Made by a program: the position numbers and the translations under genes
Source of the DNA: Odoribacteraceae bacterium
GTDB lineage: Bacteria > Bacteroidota > Bacteroidia > Bacteroidales > Marinifilaceae
DNA: 36,085 nucleotides
Direction of reading: 5' to 3'
NCBI GenBank assembly: GCA_031279175.1
Contig: JAITJA010000034.1
Coordinates: 1 to 36,085 of the forward strand
Notes under the pieces: generated by a model
What the model saw: only the letters and a program-made list of their open reading frames with translations
Told to the model about the DNA's origin: nothing
Databases searched by the model: none
In this document: piece by piece, positions 30,821 through 36,085 of the stretch
Position numbering within the stretch: the stretch's first letter is position 1
Layout: each line of letters begins with the position of its first letter

Positions 30821-33800
30821 CTACTTGCCTGGCGATTTGTCCGGGAACGAGGGGATTGGTGGGGGAGTAGCGCGTTCTGTTTTTAGTTTATCGAGGATAA
30901 CCTCGATGGCCTTCTCGAGTTGTGCGTCGTACCCGTGATACTCCTGGTAGGGGTCGTTGGATATATCGATATCCGGTTCCACGCCGTGTCCCTCGATGAT
31001 AAAGCCGGATCCGTCGGTGGCGAATGGCGCGTAAGAGGGCGTGACGATGGATCCGCCATCGACGACGGGGATGCTCCCGCTGTACCCGACGACGCCTCCC
31101 CAGGTGCGTCGCCCGATGATGACGCCCAGGGCGTGGCGACGGAAACGGTAGGGGAAGAGATCGCCGTCGGAGGCGGAGTATTCGTTCACGAGTAGCACCT
31201 TGGGGCCGACAAACGTGCCGACGGGGCTTGTCGTTCCCTCCACCTGGTTGGTGTGCATGGTGTAATAATCGGGCACGCGGGCGAGACGCTCCGTGATCAT
31301 GGGTGAGACATTCCCTCCGCCGTTCCCCCGGTCGTCGATGATGAGGGCCTTTTTGTCGAGTTGCGGGTAGTAGTACTTGACGAACTCGTTGAGGCCGGCG
31401 GCGCTCATGTCCGGGATGTGTATGTAACCGACCTCGCCGTTGGTGGCCTCGTTAACGCGGCGAATATTGTCGCGCACGTGGCGGAAATAGTATAGGTTAG
31501 CCTCGCTGGCGAGTGGGGTGACGAGTACCTCCCGGGCACCGTTCTCCGATGGGACAGTGTTGATACTCAATGCGACGGTTCTCCGGGCCTTTCCAACGAG
31601 TTCGGAGAATAGATTGTCGATGTCGGCGAGATTTTTCCCGTCGATGGCGATGATGTAGTCTCCCTCGCGGGCGTCTACCCCGGGCATGGTGAGGGGCGAG
31701 CGGGTGGTGGATGACCAGTTGTCTCCCTCGATGATCTTTTTCACACGGAAGTAGCCCGATGAGTGTTTCTCGAAAGTAGCGCCGAGAAGGCCGGTGAAGA
31801 TGCGTGGCGGTCGCGGGTAGTTGCCGTTCTGCGAGTAGGCGTGCCCGACGTTCAGCTCGGCGATCATTTCACCGATGAGGTAGGCGAGGTCGATGCGGTG
31901 CTTCACGTGCGGAACGAGATCCCGGTATTTGTCGCGGATAGCTTGCCAGTTGACGCCGTGCATGTTGGGTGCGTAGAAAAAGTCGCGCATCTGTCGCCAG
32001 CTTTCGTCGAAGATTTGTAGCCATTCGGCGGCGTAGTCTACACGGCGACGTAGGCCGTCAAGAGGAACCGCTTTCGTAATGTTGACGTTCGTGACCGGCA
32101 TCTCGACGACCTGGAAGTTGTTTCCCGAGATGGCCAGGCCGCGGGAGTAGCCGTTGCTGAAGAGAAGTTTGCCGTGCGTGTCGCTTTCTTTCCGGTCGTC
32201 GAGGTCGTACACCATCGTGTTTTCCTCGCGATTATAGAAGAGCTTTTTCCCGAGGAGGTGGAGATTGACGTAGTTATCCGCCGCGTTGACGGGTACCTCG
32301 ACCAGACGACGCTGTAGATCCGTGAAGTCGATGTGATTTTTTTTGTTTTCCTTTTTCTTCTCTTGTGCGGGCTTGTCATTTCGCGGTGCGAAGGGGATCT
32401 CCGCGTCCCGGTCGAGCGGCAGGATGTAGATCTTGTTCATTCGGGTGTAGGCATGATTCCATTCCGTGCGGCTATATGTCGGGTTGAAGGTGCGGGCAGA
32501 AGAAAAGAGGAGGTATTTCCCGTCGTCGCTGAAGTTGGGGGAGGAGACGTTGAACCAGCCATCGGTGACGACGTGCTCCTGGCCTCGCTCTAGGTCGCGG
32601 ACGATGATGTTATTTGTCGTTCTCCCGGGGCGGATGTATGTGATAAACTTGCTGTCCGGTGACCAGTTGAAGGAATTGATCGGCCCGATCCCCGATTGCT
32701 CGATGATCTCGTTTTTTCCCGACGCAACGTTGAGGATGTGAAGCGTGTTACGTTTCTCACTCCAGGCGATCTTATGAGAGTCCGGCGACCACTTGTAGCT
32801 GAAGATGTAGCCGGTGAAGTTCTGTAGGAGCGGGCGCTCGTTCCCGGAGGCGACCTCCCGTGCGTAGATGTTAAACTCCCCATCCTTGTCGGAGATATAC
32901 GTGATGTGTTTCCCGTCCGGCGACCAGGCGGGTTCCCTGTCGTTGGCGTCGGAGGAGTTCGTTAGGTTGTAGGTAATTCCCTCGTGCGCCGGCAGTGAGA
33001 AGATGTCCCCTCGTGCGGCAACCAGCACCCGTGTGCCGTCGGGCGACACGGCAGCCCCGGAGATCTCCTCTCGCACGTCCTGCCATTCCATGCGGGCGAT
33101 GGGATGGTCGTTCGCGATGACGAGTGGGATCTTGGCGATGCGGCGTTCGGCGAGATCGTAGTGGTACAGGTCTCCGCCACGCTCGAAGACAACGCGTTTA
33201 TCGCCGATGGCGGGGAACTTGATGTCGTAGTCAACGTAGTTCGTGATGGGGCGTTCTTGCCCGGTCGTGAGGTTGTAAACGTGGAGGTTCATGACATCGC
33301 TCTTGTCCGAGAGGTAGAATATCTCGTCTCCCGCCGGCCCCCACATGGGGATAATCTCTTGGCTATCGCCCGTGGTAATCTTCTCCGAGATTCCCGTCGT
33401 GAGGTCGATCACGCGGATGTCATCGGCCATCCCGCCCGCGTAGCGTTTCCACGTGCGGAACTCCCGGAAGATGTAGTTATAGACTAACCGCTTGCCGTCG
33501 GGCGAGAAGGAGGCGAAGCCACCGTTCTTTAACGGGATCTCGACGGGAAGACCCCCTGCAGCGGAGACCGTGAAGAGTTGCCCCGTGAAATGGTTAAAGG
33601 AGTAGCAGCGAGAGCGGAAGAGGATCTGTTTACTGTCCGGCGTCCACCCGATGACGATATTGTTCGGCCCCATCCTATCCCCCGGGTCGTCCCTGGTAAG
33701 CGTGGCAGTGTAGGTGAGTCGCCGTGGTTCCCCGCCGTCGGAGGGGATGATGTATACCTCCGTGTTCCCGTCGTATTGCCCGGTAAAGGCGATGTACTTA

Positions 33801-34015
33801 CCATCCGGGGAGATTCTGGGGAACATCTCGTAGCCCACGTGCGAGGTGAGCCGCCGGGCTATCCCGCCGGCAATCGTCACCGTGTAGATGTCTCCCCCGT
33901 GCGAGAAAACAACCCTGTCGCCCACCGAGTGGGGGAATCGTGCCACGTGCGCCTCCTGTGCCGGGAGGAGCAGGTGACAGGAACAAATTGCGATCGTAAT
34001 AATAAGGTGTCTCAT
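30821..34015 (-). CDS. Tricorn-like S41 protease, exported
   Basis: A large peptidase of 1064 residues. The signal peptide (MRHLIITIAICSCHLLLPAQ) is followed by an N-terminal beta-propeller region built of repeats such as FPRISPDGKYIAFTG and EPAWSPDGKHITYIS. A second propeller, a helical linker, a PDZ-like domain (DYIIAIDGKNLADI) and a C-terminal S41 domain with IDDRGNGGGNVSP come next. The predicted nucleophile is Ser949 in SASDGD, and GHAY matches the tricorn histidine region. Propellers filter unfolded peptides into the active site in tricorn proteases. Here the protein probably acts in the periplasm or at the surface. Its ATG overlaps the purN stop by four bases, so it is co-transcribed with purN. 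Confidence 0.9.
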   Translation of the reverse strand: MRHLIITIAICSCHLLLPAQEAHVARFPHSVGDRVVFSHGGDIYTVTIAGGIARRLTSHVGYEMFPRISPDGKYIAFTGQYDGNTEVYIIPSDGGEPRRLTYTATLTRDDPGDRMGPNNIVIGWTPDSKQILFRSRCYSFNHFTGQLFTVSAAGGLPVEIPLKNGGFASFSPDGKRLVYNYIFREFRTWKRYAGGMADDIRVIDLTTGISEKITTGDSQEIIPMWGPAGDEIFYLSDKSDVMNLHVYNLTTGQERPITNYVDYDIKFPAIGDKRVVFERGGDLYHYDLAERRIAKIPLVIANDHPIARMEWQDVREEISGAAVSPDGTRVLVAARGDIFSLPAHEGITYNLTNSSDANDREPAWSPDGKHITYISDKDGEFNIYAREVASGNERPLLQNFTGYIFSYKWSPDSHKIAWSEKRNTLHILNVASGKNEIIEQSGIGPINSFNWSPDSKFITYIRPGRTTNNIIVRDLERGQEHVVTDGWFNVSSPNFSDDGKYLLFSSARTFNPTYSRTEWNHAYTRMNKIYILPLDRDAEIPFAPRNDKPAQEKKKENKKNHIDFTDLQRRLVEVPVNAADNYVNLHLLGKKLFYNREENTMVYDLDDRKESDTHGKLLFSNGYSRGLAISGNNFQVVEMPVTNVNITKAVPLDGLRRRVDYAAEWLQIFDESWRQMRDFFYAPNMHGVNWQAIRDKYRDLVPHVKHRIDLAYLIGEMIAELNVGHAYSQNGNYPRPPRIFTGLLGATFEKHSSGYFRVKKIIEGDNWSSTTRSPLTMPGVDAREGDYIIAIDGKNLADIDNLFSELVGKARRTVALSINTVPSENGAREVLVTPLASEANLYYFRHVRDNIRRVNEATNGEVGYIHIPDMSAAGLNEFVKYYYPQLDKKALIIDDRGNGGGNVSPMITERLARVPDYYTMHTNQVEGTTSPVGTFVGPKVLLVNEYSASDGDLFPYRFRRHALGVIIGRRTWGGVVGYSGSIPVVDGGSIVTPSYAPFATDGSGFIIEGHGVEPDIDISNDPYQEYHGYDAQLEKAIEVILDKLKTERATPPPIPSFPDKSPGK

Positions 34016-34626
34016 GTCGTGTATTTATTATAAGGTGTATTATTTCGTGTTGTCCCGTGTTGTCTCTCGAGGAGCACCCGTATGACTGCGGGAAAATGCG
34101 CGTGCTCCAACGCGTGAATCTTGGTTGCCAGGCTCCCCGGGGTCTCCCCCGGCTCCACGTCGCACGAGGTCTGGAAGATGATAGCCCCCTCGTCGTACTG
34201 TTCGTTCACGTGATGAATCGTGATCCCACTTTTCTTGTCTCCTGCCCGGATAACCGCCTCGTGCACCCGCTCCCCGTACATTCCCTTCCCTCCGTGTGCG
34301 GGCAGCAACGCCGGGTGAATGTTGATCACCCGACCGGGATATTCCTCCAGGATAATCGCCGGCATTCGCCACAGGAAGCCAGCCAGCACGATTAGATCGG
34401 CCCCCAACACGCGTAATCTTGCCGACACCCCGTCCGCGGAGGTCAACTCCTCCCGGTCAAAAACGATCCCCGGGACCCCCAGCCGCCTTGCTCGTTCCAG
34501 CGCGAACGCGTCCGGTCGATTGCAGAAAAGAGCAACAACCCGGATCTTCCTGTTCCCCTCGAAGTACTTTATAATGTTTTCAGCATTAGAGCCTGAGCCG
34601 GAAGCGAAAATAACAATCTTCTTCAT
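34012..34626 (-). CDS. purN: Phosphoribosylglycinamide formyltransferase
   Basis: Transfers a formyl group from 10-formyl-THF to GAR in purine synthesis, cytoplasmic. The 204-residue protein starts MKKIVIFASGSGSNAENI (phosphate-binding loop) and has VLAGFLWRMP, the catalytic Asn and His in INIHPALLPAHGG, and the catalytic Asp in YDEGAIIFQ. Length is typical. It is the first gene of the purN-tricorn pair and divergent from acpP-fabF. Very secure. Confidence 0.96.
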   Translation of the reverse strand: MKKIVIFASGSGSNAENIIKYFEGNRKIRVVALFCNRPDAFALERARRLGVPGIVFDREELTSADGVSARLRVLGADLIVLAGFLWRMPAIILEEYPGRVINIHPALLPAHGGKGMYGERVHEAVIRAGDKKSGITIHHVNEQYDEGAIIFQTSCDVEPGETPGSLATKIHALEHAHFPAVIRVLLERQHGTTRNNTPYNKYTT

Positions 34627-34650
34627 AGTACCGATTAAATATCAACGCCA

Positions 34651-34658
34651 TAAAGGTA
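34651..34658 (-). promoter_or_regulatory. Possible -7 element for purN
   Basis: On the minus strand TACCTTTA has one mismatch to TAnnTTTG, with a TTTC 18 bp upstream and the purN start 25 bp downstream. This is a weak call. Confidence 0.3.
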
Positions 34659-34705
34659 TGAAAACATTATTCGCGTGAAAAATTTTCTATGAAAAATAAA
34701 ATCCA

Positions 34706-34713
34706 TAACTTTG
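34706..34713 (+). promoter_or_regulatory. -7 promoter element for acpP-fabF
   Basis: TAACTTTG matches TAnnTTTG fully. A TTTT at 34683-34686 sits at -33 spacing (three of four bases). The acpP start is 81 bp downstream, leaving a purine-rich leader. Confidence 0.55.
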
Positions 34714-34794
34714 CCGCCGAACTTTGAGGGTCATGTTACACTCAAAGGAAACGCAGAGAAAAACAAAAAATGTCTAATTCTAAAATTGAAAATT

Positions 34795-35034
34795 ATGTCT
34801 GACATTACAAGCAGAGTGCAAGCAATCATCGTTGATAAACTGGGAGTCGACGAGTCAGAGGTAAAACCCGAAGCAACCTTTACGAACGACCTGGGGGCCG
34901 ACTCTTTGGACACGGTAGAGTTGATCATGGAGCTGGAAAAGGAATTCAACATTACGATTCCGGACGATCAAGCCGAGAAGATCGTGACCGTGGGTGATGC
35001 CGTCGCTTATGTTGAAGCCAACGTTAATAAGTAA
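34795..35034 (+). CDS. acpP: Acyl carrier protein
   Basis: Carries growing acyl chains on a phosphopantetheine arm in type II fatty acid synthesis, cytoplasmic. The acidic 79-residue protein has DLGADSLDTVEL with the modified Ser37, then EKEFNITIPDDQAEKI. The start is the ATG at 34795 (MSDITSRVQAI). The frame is open further upstream, but the added sequence is not ACP-like. It is 15 bp from fabF, the usual acpP-fabF operon. Confidence 0.97.
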   Translation: MSDITSRVQAIIVDKLGVDESEVKPEATFTNDLGADSLDTVELIMELEKEFNITIPDDQAEKIVTVGDAVAYVEANVNK

Positions 35035-35049
35035 TTTAATATCGAATTC

Positions 35050-36085
35050 ATGAATCTCAAACGAGTAGTAATTACCGGTCTCGGAACCATCAATCCCCTC
35101 GGGAATAACGTGCCGGAGTGTTGGGATAACCTCGTGAAAGGCGTCAGTGGCGCCGGAGCGATTACTCGTTTTGATGTATCCAAGTTTCGTACACGGTTCG
35201 CTTGTGAGATAAAAAATTACGAGCCGACAGTATATTTTGACAAGAAAGAGGCCCGTAAACTGGATCTGTATACCCAATTCGGGTTGATCGCCGCGAAAGA
35301 GGCTATTAAAGATTCAGGAATTGACCTGGAACAAGAGAACAAGAAAAGAATTGGTGTGATCTGGGGCGCCGGCATAGGAGGTCTGGAAACATTCTTCGAG
35401 GAGTGTAAGACATTCGTCCTGGGTGACGGCACTCCCAGATTTAACCCTTTCTTTATTCCGAAGATGATCGCCAATATGGCTGGCGCGCTCGTGTCTATCG
35501 AGTACGGACTGAAAGGCCCGAGTTACACGACGGTCTCCGCGTGTGCCTCGTCGGCCCATGCGCTGGTGGACGCGTTAAACACTATCCGTTTGGGGAAAGC
35601 AGACGTGATCATCGCCGGGGGATCGGAAGCAGCGATTACACACGCGGGAGTGGGAGGGTTTAATTCCATGAAAGCGTTGTCCACGCGAAACGAGGATCCG
35701 GGGAGCGCGTCGCGCCCGTTCGACACGGACCGGGACGGGTTCGTGATCGGGGAAGGAGGTGCATGCTTGATCGTGGAGGAGTACGAACACGCCGTGAAAC
35801 GAGGAGCCACTATCTATGCCGAGTTGGCAGGTGGGGGTATCAATGGTGATGCTTACCACATGACGGCTCCAGATCCGGAAGGAGAAGGGGCCGCCGACGT
35901 GATGAAGTTGGCCCTCGAGGATGCAGGGTTACCTCTCGAAAAGGTGGATTATATTAACGTTCACGGGACCTCCACCGGGCTGGGAGATATTGCCGAGAGT
36001 AAGGCCATCTTAAAGGCCTTTGGTGAACATGCGTATAAACTAAATATCAGTTCTTCCAAATCAATGACCGGACACCTGTTGGGTG
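35050..36085 (+). CDS. fabF: 3-oxoacyl-ACP synthase II (cut by window edge)
   Basis: Condensing enzyme of fatty acid elongation. I translated 345 residues from the ATG at 35050 (MNLKRVVITGLGTINPLGNN) to the window end. The catalytic set is visible: Cys165 in VSACASS, His305 in NVHGTSTG, Lys337 in SSSKSMTGH and His342. Other family blocks are RPFDTDRDGFVIGEGG and the dimer region IPKMIANMAGALVSI. About 70 C-terminal residues should lie beyond the window. It follows acpP by 15 bp. Confidence 0.96.
   Translation, partial: MNLKRVVITGLGTINPLGNNVPECWDNLVKGVSGAGAITRFDVSKFRTRFACEIKNYEPTVYFDKKEARKLDLYTQFGLIAAKEAIKDSGIDLEQENKKRIGVIWGAGIGGLETFFEECKTFVLGDGTPRFNPFFIPKMIANMAGALVSIEYGLKGPSYTTVSACASSAHALVDALNTIRLGKADVIIAGGSEAAITHAGVGGFNSMKALSTRNEDPGSASRPFDTDRDGFVIGEGGACLIVEEYEHAVKRGATIYAELAGGGINGDAYHMTAPDPEGEGAADVMKLALEDAGLPLEKVDYINVHGTSTGLGDIAESKAILKAFGEHAYKLNISSSKSMTGHLLG

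Noticed and set aside
30810..30834. Terminator spanning the tricorn-like stop codon (GCCAGG with CCTGGC)
   Set aside because: The stem is only 6 bp, includes the stop codon region and has no T run on the minus strand.
30609..30938. Plus-strand open frame of 109 codons
   Set aside because: It covers array 3 and runs antisense into the tricorn-like gene. There is no family resemblance or start signal.

Overview
The window comes from a fairly GC-rich member of the Bacteroidota, most likely Bacteroidales. The evidence is a SusC/SusD pair with an ECF sigma factor and a FecR anti-sigma factor, several lipoproteins with acidic residues after the lipid cysteine, Porin_O_P-type porins, a tricorn-like S41 protease, a stand-alone glycogen-synthase N-terminal domain, and several matches to the Bacteroides -7 promoter element TAnnTTTG. 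I cannot fix the genus from the sequence alone.

Layout. 1-3080 holds housekeeping genes: ackA (cut by the left edge) and pta on the minus strand, an AlaX-like editing protein, and fabG on the plus strand with a clear terminator. A 21-bp tandem repeat array follows. 3328-4740 (minus) encodes a membrane-anchored SARP-like regulator, divergent from a compact seven-gene plus-strand operon (4931-13736): LRR surface lipoprotein, DcuC-type carrier, an isoaspartyl-dipeptidase-like amidohydrolase, porin, M14 carboxypeptidase-like protein, second porin, and an alpha/beta-hydrolase lipoprotein. The operon ends in a strong terminator and a second 21-bp array.

14093-25311 (minus) is a SusCD-type uptake locus. 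In transcription order it holds an ECF sigma factor, a FecR anti-sigma factor, a SusC with an N-terminal STN signalling domain, SusD, an Ig/BspA-LRR lipoprotein and an M60 (mucin/glycoprotein-type) metallopeptidase lipoprotein. A terminator lies between the last two genes. 25643-34626 (minus) is core metabolism: a THUMP-like methyltransferase, tRNA-Cys, folB, a membrane protein, purD, a glycogen-synthase-like N-terminal domain, a tricorn-like protease and purN. acpP and fabF (cut by the right edge) close the window on the plus strand.

The most interesting system is the 4931-13736 operon. Its gene order suggests outer-membrane entry by porins, processing by the envelope peptidase and hydrolase, cleavage by the IadA-like enzyme, and C4-dicarboxylate exchange by DcuC. 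The IadA-like enzyme keeps every metal ligand of isoaspartyl dipeptidase. It differs at two catalytic or substrate-recognition positions, so its substrate may not be an ordinary isoaspartyl dipeptide. A second unusual signal is three intergenic arrays with the same 21-bp period but unrelated unit sequences.
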